NCBI RefSeq assembly: GCF_047200635.1
Contig: NZ_JBJZOI010000021.1
Location: 1-64,000, forward strand
Length of the DNA stretch: 64,000 bases
From: Saccharopolyspora_C sp047200635
GTDB lineage: Bacteria > Actinomycetota > Actinomycetes > Mycobacteriales > Pseudonocardiaceae
Direction of reading: 5' to 3'
The notes below the pieces were generated by a model, which was not told where the DNA came from, did no database searches, and saw only the letters and a list, made by a program, of their open reading frames with translations. This document shows, one piece after another, positions 50,390 to 58,249 of the stretch; within the stretch, counting starts at the first letter, position 1; each line of letters begins with the position of its first letter. Both the position numbers and the translations under genes were made by a program.

Positions 50390-51164
50390 CCAGCGCGAGG
50401 AGCTGGCCGGACGGCTGCGGCGCGCCGAGCGGGACCGGGTGCCGATCCCGCCGCTGGTGGAGGCGCATCCCGGCCTGACCGCCGCCGACGCCTACTCGAT
50501 CCAGCTCGCCAACGTGCGCCGCCGGACCGCCCGCGTCGTCGGGCACAAGGTGGGCCTGTCGTCGCCGGTGATGCAGGCGATGATGGGCGTGGACGAGCCC
50601 GACTACGGGCACCTGCTCGCCGACATGCGGTTGCGCGAGGACGAGCCCGTGGAGGTCGCCCGCTACTGCGCGCCCCGGGTGGAGGTGGAGGTCGGGTTCC
50701 TGCTCGGCGCCGATCTGCCCGGCGAGACCTGCGCGGAGCGGGAAGTGCTCGCCGCGACCGAGGCGCTGGTGCCCGCGATCGAGCTCATCGACAGCCGCAT
50801 CGCGGACTGGCGGATCGGACTGGCCGACACCATCGCCGACAACGCCTCCTCGGCGGGATTCCTGCTGGGCGCCGAGCGGATCCCGCCGGGCTCGGTCGAC
50901 CCGCGCGCCATCGACGCGGTGCTGCGGCGCGGGGACGAGGTCCTCGCGCGGGGGCGTTCGGACGCGGTGCTGGGCAACCCGGTGGTCGCGGTGGCGTGGC
51001 TCGCCCGCGAGGTCGCCGCCTTCGGCGTGCGGCTGCGCGCCGGGCACGTCGTGCTGCCCGGTTCCTGCACCCGCGCGGTGGACGTGCGCGCCGGACAGCG
51101 CTTCCAGGCCGAGTTCAGCACCGCCGGGCGGCCGCTCGGCTCGGTGTCCGCGGCGTTCCGGTGA
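50376..51164 (+). CDS. hsaE: 2-hydroxyhexa-2,4-dienoate hydratase HsaE (262 aa)
   Basis: A 2-keto-4-pentenoate hydratase-family protein: AYSIQLANVRRRTARVVGHK, VGLSSPVMQAMMGVDEPDYG, the metal-site acidic residues in PRVEVEVGFLL, VPAIELIDSRIADW, and the C-terminal VLPGSCTRAVDV. It hydrates the dienoate released by HsaD to a 4-hydroxy-2-oxo acid. The start is a GTG at 50376 within the end of the preceding gene. The normal downstream partners hsaG and hsaF are reduced to a scar, so the product of HsaE has no processing enzyme at this locus. Confidence 0.92.
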   Translation: MLTSDQREELAGRLRRAERDRVPIPPLVEAHPGLTAADAYSIQLANVRRRTARVVGHKVGLSSPVMQAMMGVDEPDYGHLLADMRLREDEPVEVARYCAPRVEVEVGFLLGADLPGETCAEREVLAATEALVPAIELIDSRIADWRIGLADTIADNASSAGFLLGAERIPPGSVDPRAIDAVLRRGDEVLARGRSDAVLGNPVVAVAWLAREVAAFGVRLRAGHVVLPGSCTRAVDVRAGQRFQAEFSTAGRPLGSVSAAFR

Positions 51165-51197
51165 GGCGACGCTCCGAAGGGACGGGGAGGAGTCGGC

Positions 51198-51549
51198 ATG
51201 ACCAGTCCTGGCAAGGCGACTGCCGCGATCGTGGGTTCCGGCACCATCGGCGACCTGCTGTGCGAGCTGGCGCGTTCCCGGTCCTGGAACCGCGCTGGAT
51301 GACCGGCGTCGATCCGGCCAGCGCCGAGCCGCGCCGGGCCGCCGAGCTCGGCGCGCGCACCAGCGCGGACGGGCTGGAGACCCTGCTCCGGCAGGACGAG
51401 CGGCCCGACTCCGGCGCTGCGGCGTGGACGCGGCGGCGCTGCTGGCGCGGGCGGGTCAGCGCGAGCTCGTCGGCGGCCAGGAGGGCCAGCTCGTCGCGCT
51501 CGCGCTGGAGCTGCGCGCGGAGGGCGGCACCCTCCGCAGTGGCAGTTGA
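51198..51549 (+). pseudogene. Decayed hsaG-hsaF remnant (acetaldehyde dehydrogenase / hydroxy-oxo-acid aldolase)
   Basis: The ATG at 51198, with GGGGAGG upstream, begins an acylating aldehyde dehydrogenase N-terminus (AAIVGSGTIGDLLCELARS). A one-base loss in the C-run near 51277 shifts the frame, giving a stop at 51300-51302. The next frame continues VLEPRWMTGVDPASAEPRRA and ELGARTSADGLETLL. Around 51405-51415 the sequence switches to a third frame reading CGVDAAALLARAGQRELVGG, then QEGQLVALALEL, ending at 51549. That is the C-terminus of 4-hydroxy-2-oxovalerate aldolases (GVD...VGGQE motif). So hsaG and hsaF are fused by a large internal deletion. Confidence 0.85.
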
Positions 51550-51571
51550 CGACCGCAGCCTCGACACGAAT

Positions 51572-51585
51572 GAGAACATGTTCTA
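51572..51585. promoter_or_regulatory. KstR-like operator upstream of hsaA (distal)
   Basis: GAGAACATGTTCTA matches TNNAACNNGTTNNA except the first base, and its core AGAACATGTTCT is a perfect palindrome. It lies 128 bases before hsaA. Confidence 0.6.
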
Positions 51586-51659
51586 GTGTTGTGCTTCGCC
51601 GATTGGTCGGTCAGTCCGCGAATCTCGGGGATCATTCGCCGTGATTCCCAGTACGACTG

Positions 51660-51673
51660 TGGAACGGGTTCCA
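51660..51673. promoter_or_regulatory. KstR-type operator upstream of hsaA (proximal)
   Basis: TGGAACGGGTTCCA is an exact match to TNNAACNNGTTNNA and a perfect palindrome, 40 bases before the hsaA start. Confidence 0.6.
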
Positions 51674-51713
51674 GAGCGCATCCGGTGGCGGGTGCGGGAA
51701 CGGGAGCGCTGGG

Positions 51714-52892
51714 ATGAGCGAGCAGGACGGTCGGCGGATCATCGAGGCGGTGCGGCAGCTGCTCCCGGACCTGCGGGAGCGCGCGCAGCAGGCCGAGGAC
51801 GCCCGCCGGATCCCGCCGGAGACCATCGCGGACCTGCGGCGCACCGGGTTCTTCCGACTGCTGCAGCCCGCCCGTCGCGGCGGGTTCGAGGCCGATCCCG
51901 TCGACTTCTACACCGCGGTCTCGCTGCTCGGCAGCGCCTGCGGGTCGACCGGCTGGGTCGCCTCCATCCTCGGCGTGCACCCGTGGCACCTCGCGCTGTT
52001 CCCGGACCAGGCGCAGGACGAGGTGTGGGGCGAGGACCCGGACACCCTGGTCTCCTCCTCCTACGCGCCGATGGGTGAGGCGGTGCTCGTCGACGGCGGC
52101 TACCGGCTGTCCGGCAGGTGGAGCTTCTCCTCCGGCTGCGACCACTCGTCCTGGGCGTTCGTCGGCGGGCCGGTGCGGGACCGGGCGGGCGCGGCGGTGG
52201 ACTTCTGCACCTTCCTGCTGCCGCTCGGCGACTACCGGATCGAGGACGTCTGGGACACCGTCGGCCTGCGCGGCAGCGGCAGCAACGACCTGCTCGTGGA
52301 CGAGGTCTTCGTGCCCGCGCACCGCGCCCTGAGCTTCCTGGCCATGTCGGAGGTCCGGTGCCCCGGACACGAGATCAACACCAACCCGATCTACCGGCTG
52401 CCCTGGGGCACCGTGCACCCCACCACGATCACCGCACCCATCATCGGCATGGCGCGGGGCGCCTACGACGCGCACGTCGAGCACCAGGGCAAGCGGGTGC
52501 GCGCGGCCTACGCGGGCGAGAGCGCCAAGGAGGACCCGTTCGCGAAGGTGCGCATTGCCGAGGCCGCCAGCGAGATCGACGCCGCCTGGCTCCAGCTGAC
52601 CCGCAACCTGAGCGAGGAGCTGGAGCTGCTGCGGGCGGGGGAGGAGGTGCCGATGGCGATGCGGCTGCGCGCTCGCCGCGACCAGGTCCGCGGCACCACC
52701 CGGGCGATCGGGGCGATCGACCGGCTCTTCGAGAACTCCGGTGGCCGCGCGCTCGCCGCGGGCACCCCGATCCAGCGCTTCTGGAGGGACGCCCACGCGG
52801 GCCGGGTGCACGCGGCCAACGACCCCGAACGCGCGTACACCATGTTCGGCACCGGCGAGTTCGGCCTGCCCGTGCGGGATTCGATGGTCTGA
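51714..52892 (+). CDS. hsaA: 3-HSA hydroxylase oxygenase component HsaA (392 aa)
   Basis: An acyl-CoA dehydrogenase-fold flavin monooxygenase (group D): PARRGGFEADPVDFYTAVSL, LGSACGSTGWVASILGVHPW, LSGRWSFSSGCDHSSWAFVG and DTVGLRGSGSNDLLVDEVFV. The length matches mycobacterial HsaA (394 aa). With reduced flavin from HsaB it hydroxylates 3-HSA, the ring-A phenol formed after ring B opening, to the catechol 3,4-DHSA. It is first of the hsaA-hsaD-hsaC-hsaB operon, preceded by two KstR-type sites. The scar of hsaG/hsaF ends 164 bases upstream. Confidence 0.95.
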   Translation: MSEQDGRRIIEAVRQLLPDLRERAQQAEDARRIPPETIADLRRTGFFRLLQPARRGGFEADPVDFYTAVSLLGSACGSTGWVASILGVHPWHLALFPDQAQDEVWGEDPDTLVSSSYAPMGEAVLVDGGYRLSGRWSFSSGCDHSSWAFVGGPVRDRAGAAVDFCTFLLPLGDYRIEDVWDTVGLRGSGSNDLLVDEVFVPAHRALSFLAMSEVRCPGHEINTNPIYRLPWGTVHPTTITAPIIGMARGAYDAHVEHQGKRVRAAYAGESAKEDPFAKVRIAEAASEIDAAWLQLTRNLSEELELLRAGEEVPMAMRLRARRDQVRGTTRAIGAIDRLFENSGGRALAAGTPIQRFWRDAHAGRVHAANDPERAYTMFGTGEFGLPVRDSMV

Positions 52893-52911
52893 CCGGACCC
52901 GAGGAGGACTG

Positions 52912-53790
52912 ATGGGACGAGCCGCCACCCCGGCCGCGGGGCCGGAGCCGGCCGGGAGCACCGTCGAGCTGCCGTCCGGCCTGCGGCTGCACTACCACGA
53001 GGCGGGCGCCGAGCACGCCGAGACGGTGGTCATGCTGCACGGCGGCGGGCCGGGCGCGGCCGCGTGGAGCAACTTCGGACCGAACGTCGAGGTCTTCGCG
53101 GAGCGGTTCCGCACGATCGCCGTCGATCAGCCCGGGTTCGGCCGTTCCAGCAAGCCCACCGAGCACGGCCAGTACTTCGCCCACAGCGCCGCTGCGCTGC
53201 GCGAGCTGTTCGACGCGCTCGGCCTGGACCGAGCGCACCTGCTGGGCAACTCGCTCGGTGGCGGGACGGCGGTGCGCTTCGCGTTGGACCACCCGGAGCG
53301 GGCCGGGCGCCTGGTGCTGATGGCGCCGGGCGGGCTGAGCCTGAACCTGTTCGCCCCGGACCCCACCGAGGGCGTCCGGCTGCTCTCCGAGTTCGGCGCC
53401 CCGCCGGGGCCGAGCCGGGAGAAGCTGGCCGCGTTCCTGCGGACGATGGTGCACGACCGCTCGCTCATCACCGAGGAGCTGCTGGACCAGCGCTACGCGG
53501 CCGCCGCCGCCCCCGAGTCGCTGGCCGCGATGCGGGCGATGGGGGAGTCCTTCCGCCGGCTGGAGACCGTCGAGCGGGGAATGCTGTGGCGGGAGGCCCA
53601 CCGGCTGCGGCAGCGGGTGCTGCTGGTGTGGGGCCGCGAGGACCGGGTGAACCCGCTCGACGGCGCGCTGCTGGCGCTCAAGCTGATCCCGCGCGCGCAG
53701 CTGCACGTCTTCGGCGGCTGCGGGCACTGGGCCCAGCTGGAGAAGTCCGCCGAGTTCAACCGGATCACCCAGGACTTCCTGCTGGGCTGA
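52912..53790 (+). CDS. hsaD: 4,9-DSHA hydrolase HsaD (292 aa)
   Basis: An alpha/beta-hydrolase of the meta-cleavage product hydrolase group. The nucleophile is S114 in LGNSLGGG, the acid D244 in GREDRVNP, the base H272 in GCGHWAQ, and the oxyanion loop is LHGGGPGA. S114 has the same number as in mycobacterial HsaD. It cleaves the C-C bond of 4,9-DSHA, giving 2-hydroxyhexadienoate and the HIP acid. GAGGAG precedes the ATG, 19 bases after hsaA. The gene order hsaA-hsaD-hsaC-hsaB equals the mycobacterial one. Confidence 0.95.
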   Translation: MGRAATPAAGPEPAGSTVELPSGLRLHYHEAGAEHAETVVMLHGGGPGAAAWSNFGPNVEVFAERFRTIAVDQPGFGRSSKPTEHGQYFAHSAAALRELFDALGLDRAHLLGNSLGGGTAVRFALDHPERAGRLVLMAPGGLSLNLFAPDPTEGVRLLSEFGAPPGPSREKLAAFLRTMVHDRSLITEELLDQRYAAAAAPESLAAMRAMGESFRRLETVERGMLWREAHRLRQRVLLVWGREDRVNPLDGALLALKLIPRAQLHVFGGCGHWAQLEKSAEFNRITQDFLLG

Positions 53791-53807
53791 CGGAACGAGG
53801 GAGCGCG

Positions 53808-54707
53808 ATGGGCATCCGTTCGCTGGGATACCTGCGGATCGAGGCGACCGACGTGTCGGCGTGGCGGGTCTTCGGCACCAAGGTCCTCGGCATGATCGAG
53901 GGCGACGGGCCGGACCCGGAAGCGGTCTACCTCCGGATGGACGACTTCCCCGCCCGGCTGGTGATCGAGCCCGGCGAGCACGACCGGCTCGTCCGGACCG
54001 GCTGGGAGGCCGCGAACGAGGCGGAGCTGCGCGAGGTGGCGCGCGACCTGGAGGCCGCCGGAGTCCCGTGGGAGGAGGGCGACGCCGCCGTCCTCGCCGA
54101 TCGCCGGGTGACCGGTCTGATCCGCTTCGACGATCCCTCCGGCAACACCCAGGAGGTCTTCCACGGCGCGGCGCTGCGGCACCGGCGGGTCGTCAGCCCC
54201 TACGGCCACCGGTTCGTCACCGGGGAGCAGGGGCTCGGGCACGTGGTGCTGTCCACCCACGACGACGCGGCCGCGCTGCACTTCTACCGGGACGTGCTGG
54301 GCTTCCGGCTGCGGGACTCGATGCGGCTGGCCCCGGAGCTGGTGGGCAGGCCCGCTGACGGGGCACCGGCGTGGTTGCGGTTCTTCGGCTGCAATCCGCG
54401 CCATCACAGCCTCGCGTTCCTGCCGATGCCCACGCCCAGCGGGATCGTGCACCTCATGGTGGAGGTCGCCGACGTCGACGACGTGGGCCTGGCGCTGGAC
54501 CGCGCGCTGCGGAGGGGGGTGCCGATGTCGGCGACGCTCGGCAGGCACGTCAACGACCTGATGCTGTCGTTCTACGTGCGGTCGCCGGGCGGGTTCGACG
54601 TCGAGTTCGGCTGCGAGGGCAGGCAGGTCGCCGACGAGGACTGGGTCGCGCGGGAGAGCACCGCGGTGAGCCTCTGGGGCCACGACTTCAGCATCGGCGC
54701 GCGATGA
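53808..54707 (+). CDS. hsaC: 3,4-DHSA extradiol dioxygenase HsaC (299 aa)
   Basis: A type I extradiol dioxygenase of two VOC domains. The Fe(II) ligands H145 (LGHVVLST), H215 (IVHLMVEV) and E266 (FDVEFGCEG) fall exactly where they do in mycobacterial HsaC. The N-terminal GYLRIEATDVSAWRVFGTKV is characteristic of BphC/HsaC enzymes. It opens the catechol ring A of 3,4-DHSA by meta cleavage. It is 17 bases downstream of hsaD and overlaps hsaB by four bases (ATGA). Confidence 0.96.
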   Translation: MGIRSLGYLRIEATDVSAWRVFGTKVLGMIEGDGPDPEAVYLRMDDFPARLVIEPGEHDRLVRTGWEAANEAELREVARDLEAAGVPWEEGDAAVLADRRVTGLIRFDDPSGNTQEVFHGAALRHRRVVSPYGHRFVTGEQGLGHVVLSTHDDAAALHFYRDVLGFRLRDSMRLAPELVGRPADGAPAWLRFFGCNPRHHSLAFLPMPTPSGIVHLMVEVADVDDVGLALDRALRRGVPMSATLGRHVNDLMLSFYVRSPGGFDVEFGCEGRQVADEDWVARESTAVSLWGHDFSIGAR

Positions 54708-55240
54708 CCGGCGGGGCGCGGGCCGAGTTCGGCCAGGCGGGGTTCCGCCGGGTGCTCGGCCGGTTCTGCACCGGGGTCACGGTGGTCGCCGGGATGGACG
54801 GGACGCGGCCGGTCGGGTTCACCTGCCAGTCCTTCGCGGCGCTGTCGCTGGAACCACCGCTGGTGCTGTTCTGCCCCGGGCGGAGCTCGCGGACGTGGCC
54901 GCTGCTGGCGGCGTCGGGGCGGTTCTGCGTCAACGTGCTCGCCGACGGGCAGGAGGCGGTGAGCACCGCGTTCGGCCGCGGCGGAGCCGACAAGTTCGCC
55001 GAGGTCGGCTGGCGCCCCGGACCGTCCGGAGCACCGGTGCTCGACGACGTCCTCGCCTGGGCGGACTGCACCGTCGAGACCGTCCACGAGGCGGGTGACC
55101 ACCACATCGTCGTGGGCCGCGTGCACTCCCTCGGCGAGGGCGATCGGCGCCGTCCCCTGCTGTTCTACCGGGGGACCTACGCCGCCGTCGCGGATCCCCC
55201 GCACCCGCTCACCTGGCCCCGCCAGGACGACTGGCTCTGA
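54704..55240 (+). CDS. hsaB: Flavin reductase HsaB (178 aa)
   Basis: A short flavin-reductase-like split barrel: FRRVLGRFCTGVTVVAGMDG, PVGFTCQSFAALSLEPPLVL, PLLAASGRFCVNVLADGQEA and the His-containing EAGDHHIVVGRVHSL. It reduces flavin with NADH for the oxygenase HsaA. Its ATG overlaps the hsaC stop, so synthesis is coupled. It ends the hsaADCB operon; a small hairpin follows before the convergent fadD3. Confidence 0.93.
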   Translation: MTGGARAEFGQAGFRRVLGRFCTGVTVVAGMDGTRPVGFTCQSFAALSLEPPLVLFCPGRSSRTWPLLAASGRFCVNVLADGQEAVSTAFGRGGADKFAEVGWRPGPSGAPVLDDVLAWADCTVETVHEAGDHHIVVGRVHSLGEGDRRRPLLFYRGTYAAVADPPHPLTWPRQDDWL

Positions 55241-55250
55241 GCCGTGCCGC

Positions 55251-55273
55251 CGGCGAGCTCAGGGTGCTCGCCG
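55251..55273. terminator. 8-bp hairpin between hsaB and fadD3
   Basis: CGGCGAGC pairs with GCTCGCCG around a 7-base loop, between the convergent ends of hsaB and fadD3. No T-run. Probable bidirectional terminator. Confidence 0.5.
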
Positions 55274-55308
55274 CGGACCGCGTCCGGCCGGGGCGCGGAG
55301 CCGGACGA

Positions 55309-56874
55309 TCAACGCAGGTCGCGCTTGCGGACCTTGCCGGTGGGGGTGCGGGGGAGCGCGGCGCGGAAGTGGACGTGGCGGGGGACCTTGTAGTTGGCCA
55401 GGCGCTCGCGGCAGAACTCCAGCACCTCGCGCTCGGTGAGCTCGTGGCCGGGCCGCGCGACCAGGTACGCCGCGCCCACCTCGCCCAGCCGCCGGTCGGG
55501 AACGCCCACCACCGCCGCCTCCGCGACTCCGGGAAGCCGGGCGATCGCCTGCTCCACCTCCGCCGGGTGGACGTTGAACCCGCCGCAGACGTACATGTCC
55601 GTCGCCCGGCCGGTGATGGTGAGCGAGCCCCGCCGGTCGACCCGCCCGAGATCGCCGGTGCGCAGCCAGCCGTCCGCGTCCACGGCCGCGGCCGTTCGAG
55701 CGGGCTCGTCGCGGTAGCCGAGCATCGTGTTCGGCCCGCGCAGCAGCACCTCCCCGACCTCGCCGGCCGGCAGCGCGCGGCCCCGCGCGTCGGCGATGCG
55801 CAGCTCGAATCCCGCGGCGGGACGGCCGCAGGTGGTCGCGACGGTCTCGTCGTCGTCGTCCGCGCGGCACATGGTGGCCACCACCGCCTCGGTCAGGCCG
55901 TAGGCCGTGAGCACGGTGCGGAAGGTGAGCTCCCGCCGCATCCGCTCCACCAGGGCGACCGGTACCGAGGCCGCACCGGTCACGGCGAGCCGCAGGCTGG
56001 AGAGGTCGTGCTCGCCGCGCGCCGGATCGTCCAAGATGGACTGGTACAGCGTCGGCGGCCCGGGCAGCACCGTGATCCGCTCGCGGCGCACCAGCTCCAG
56101 CGCCGCGCCCGCGTCGAACACGGGCATCGGCACGAGCACCGCCGCCCGCAGCAGGCACACCAGGATGCCCGCCTTGTAGCCGAAGCTGTGGAAGAACGGG
56201 TTCACCACCAGGTAGCGGTCCGCGCGGGAGACCTCGCCGCGCTCGGCCCAGGCCTCGGCGACCGCGAGCGATTGGCGGTGCGCGCTGAGCACGCCCTTAC
56301 TGCGCCCGGTGGTGCCGGAGGTGTAGAGCAGGTCGCTGACATCGGTGGGGCGCACCTTCGCGGCCAGCTCGTCCACCCGCGCGGGAACGGGCGAGACGAC
56401 CGCCGCGCCCCACTCGGTGCAGCCGGGCACCGGTGGCTCCGACCGTTCCACCGGGAGCCGGAGCACCGTGCGCGGCACCGCTTTCCGGTCCGAGCGCAGT
56501 TCGGCGATCCGGTCGCGGCCGAGGAAGTTCCCGGCCACCACGAGGGCGCGGGCGCCGCTGCGGCGCAGCACGTCGGCGGTCTCGGTCGCGGTGAAGCGGG
56601 TGCTGATCGGCACCAGCACCGCCCCGAGGTGCAGCGCGGCGAGCGCGGTGACGACCCAGTGGTGGGTGTTGGGGGCGTTGAGCGCCACCCGGTCACCGGG
56701 GCGCACGCCCTCGGTCAGCAGGAAGCCCGCCACCGCGCGCACCCGGTCGCGCAGCTCGCGGTAGCTCAACCGCACCTCGGCCTCGCCGGAGGGGTCCACC
56801 ACCGCGGGCTCGGCGCCGTGCAGCTCGGCCGCGCGCTCCAGCGCGGCGGGCACGGTCCGGGGCCCGGCCTCCAC
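55309..56874 (-). CDS. fadD3: HIP-CoA ligase FadD3 (521 aa)
   Basis: An acyl-CoA synthetase of the ANL family: YTSGTTGRSKGVLSAHRQSL (ATP loop), VNPFFHSFGYKAGILVCLL, TAYGLTEAVV, and GWLRTGDLGRVD followed by DMYVCGGFNVHPAEVEQ (hinge). The segments TMCRADDDDETVATTCGRP and NPFFHSFGYKAGIL are close to mycobacterial FadD3, which activates the HIP acid left after ring A/B removal. The GTG start at 56874 is four bases after the fadA5 stop, so the two are co-transcribed. In mycobacteria fadD3 lies under KstR2, not with fadA5, so the pairing is unusual. Confidence 0.88.
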   Translation of the reverse strand: MEAGPRTVPAALERAAELHGAEPAVVDPSGEAEVRLSYRELRDRVRAVAGFLLTEGVRPGDRVALNAPNTHHWVVTALAALHLGAVLVPISTRFTATETADVLRRSGARALVVAGNFLGRDRIAELRSDRKAVPRTVLRLPVERSEPPVPGCTEWGAAVVSPVPARVDELAAKVRPTDVSDLLYTSGTTGRSKGVLSAHRQSLAVAEAWAERGEVSRADRYLVVNPFFHSFGYKAGILVCLLRAAVLVPMPVFDAGAALELVRRERITVLPGPPTLYQSILDDPARGEHDLSSLRLAVTGAASVPVALVERMRRELTFRTVLTAYGLTEAVVATMCRADDDDETVATTCGRPAAGFELRIADARGRALPAGEVGEVLLRGPNTMLGYRDEPARTAAAVDADGWLRTGDLGRVDRRGSLTITGRATDMYVCGGFNVHPAEVEQAIARLPGVAEAAVVGVPDRRLGEVGAAYLVARPGHELTEREVLEFCRERLANYKVPRHVHFRAALPRTPTGKVRKRDLR

Positions 56875-56878
56875 GGCG

Positions 56879-58021
56879 TCAGATCCGCTCGATGACGGTC
56901 CCGGTGGACAGGGCCCCGCCGGCGCACATCGTGATCAGCGCGGTCGTGCCGTCCCGGCGCTCCAGCTCGTGCAGCGCGGTGGTGAGCAGCCGCGCCCCGG
57001 TGCTGCCGACCGGGTGGCCGAGCGCGATGGCCCCGCCGTTGACGTTGACCCGGTCCCAGTCCGGCCCGTGCACCGATCCCCAGGACAGCACCACCGAGGC
57101 GAAGGCCTCGTTCACCTCGAACAGGTCGATGTCCTGGATCGTCATCCCGCTGCGCTCCAGCACCCGCTCGGTGGCCTGCACCGGGCCGTCGAGGTGGTAG
57201 TAGGGCTCGGCGCCGACGAGGCACTGCGCGACGATCCGGGCGCGCGGGCGCAGGCCCAGCGCGGCGGCCCGGTCGGCGTCGGCGAGCAGCACGGCCGCCG
57301 CGCCGTCGGAGATCTGCGAGGCGGTACCGGCGGTGTGCAGGCCCCCGTCGAGAACGGGTTCCAGCGCCGCGAGGGCCTCCTCGCTGGTGTCCCGCGGGCC
57401 CTGATCCCGGGTGATCAGCTGCTCGCCCCCGGGGCGCGGGGCCCGCACCGGGAGGATCTCGCGGTCGAACCGGCCCTCGTCCCGCGCGACTCGGGCGCGC
57501 TGCTGGGAGCGGAGCCCGAAGCGGTCGATCTCCGCCCGGCCGAGGCCCCGGCGGGCGGCGATCCGGTCGGCCGCGAGGTACTGGTTCGGCAGGTCGACGT
57601 CCCAGGAGTCCGGTCGGGGCCCGCCGATGCCGGTGCCGAGGTTGGCGCCGAGCGGGACCCGGCTCATCGCCTCGACGCCGCAGGCCAGCCCGAGGTCGAT
57701 CGCGTTCGTGCTGATCAGCCCGGCGACGAGGTGGGCCGACTGCTGGGCCGAGCCGCACTGCGCGTCGATCGTGGTGCACCCGGTCGTCGCGGGCAGCCCG
57801 GCGTGCAGCCACGCGGTGCGGGTCACGTTGCCCGCCTGCTCTCCCGCCTGGGTGACGCAGCCGCCGATGACCTGCTCGACCAGTTCGGGAGCGAGCTCCT
57901 GGCGCTCCAGCAGGCCGCGCTGCGCGGCCCCGAGCACCTCGGCGGGGTGCAGGCCGGCGAGCCAGCCTCGCCGCTTGCCGATCGGCGTGCGCGCCGCGTC
58001 CACGATCACCGGATCGCCCAC
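56879..58021 (-). CDS. fadA5: Steroid side-chain thiolase FadA5 (380 aa)
   Basis: The N-terminus PVIVDAARTPIGKRRGWLAG, the nucleophile C89 in DAQCGSAQQSAHL, VGAEPYYHLDGPVQAT, NEAFASVVLSWGSVHGPD and NGGAIALGHPVGSTGAR follow mycobacterial FadA5 closely. It removes acetyl-CoA from 3,22-dioxochol-4-ene-24-oyl-CoA. The start is the GTG at 58021 with GGAGG upstream; the long open frame further left overlaps cyp125 and is not coding. As in mycobacteria it is divergent from cyp125, with two KstR-like sites between. Confidence 0.92.
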   Translation of the reverse strand: MGDPVIVDAARTPIGKRRGWLAGLHPAEVLGAAQRGLLERQELAPELVEQVIGGCVTQAGEQAGNVTRTAWLHAGLPATTGCTTIDAQCGSAQQSAHLVAGLISTNAIDLGLACGVEAMSRVPLGANLGTGIGGPRPDSWDVDLPNQYLAADRIAARRGLGRAEIDRFGLRSQQRARVARDEGRFDREILPVRAPRPGGEQLITRDQGPRDTSEEALAALEPVLDGGLHTAGTASQISDGAAAVLLADADRAAALGLRPRARIVAQCLVGAEPYYHLDGPVQATERVLERSGMTIQDIDLFEVNEAFASVVLSWGSVHGPDWDRVNVNGGAIALGHPVGSTGARLLTTALHELERRDGTTALITMCAGGALSTGTVIERI

Positions 58022-58061
58022 GGTCCGTCCTCCCGTCCGCGCGAACAACAGGAGATCAAGG

Positions 58062-58075
58062 TAGAACGTGTTCTC
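58062..58075. promoter_or_regulatory. KstR-like operator near fadA5
   Basis: TAGAACGTGTTCTC matches TNNAACNNGTTNNA except the last base. It lies 41 bases upstream of the fadA5 start in the divergent region. Confidence 0.6.
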
Positions 58076-58193
58076 GATTGGAGCAAGGGGTGGGCGAGGC
58101 GGTGTGCGGGCGGCCGGAAAGTGGGTCCGATCGGGCGTGGTTCGAGTGGGTAACCGGGGTTTACTTGGCGCGAGCGCTGTGGTTCGGTTCATA

Positions 58194-58207
58194 TAGAACA
58201 AGTTCTT
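58194..58207. promoter_or_regulatory. KstR-like operator near cyp125
   Basis: TAGAACAAGTTCTT matches TNNAACNNGTTNNA except the last base and sits in an AT-rich patch 43 bases before the cyp125 start. Confidence 0.6.
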
Positions 58208-58249
58208 TTTATTGATCTCGTGGCTCCGCGCGGACCGCAGGAGGTTGCC

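Noticed and set aside
51300..51586. Possible short real protein in the hsaG/hsaF scar
   Set aside because: The frame starting MTGVDPAS has no ribosome site, is the frameshifted middle of an aldehyde dehydrogenase and then runs into out-of-frame aldolase sequence.
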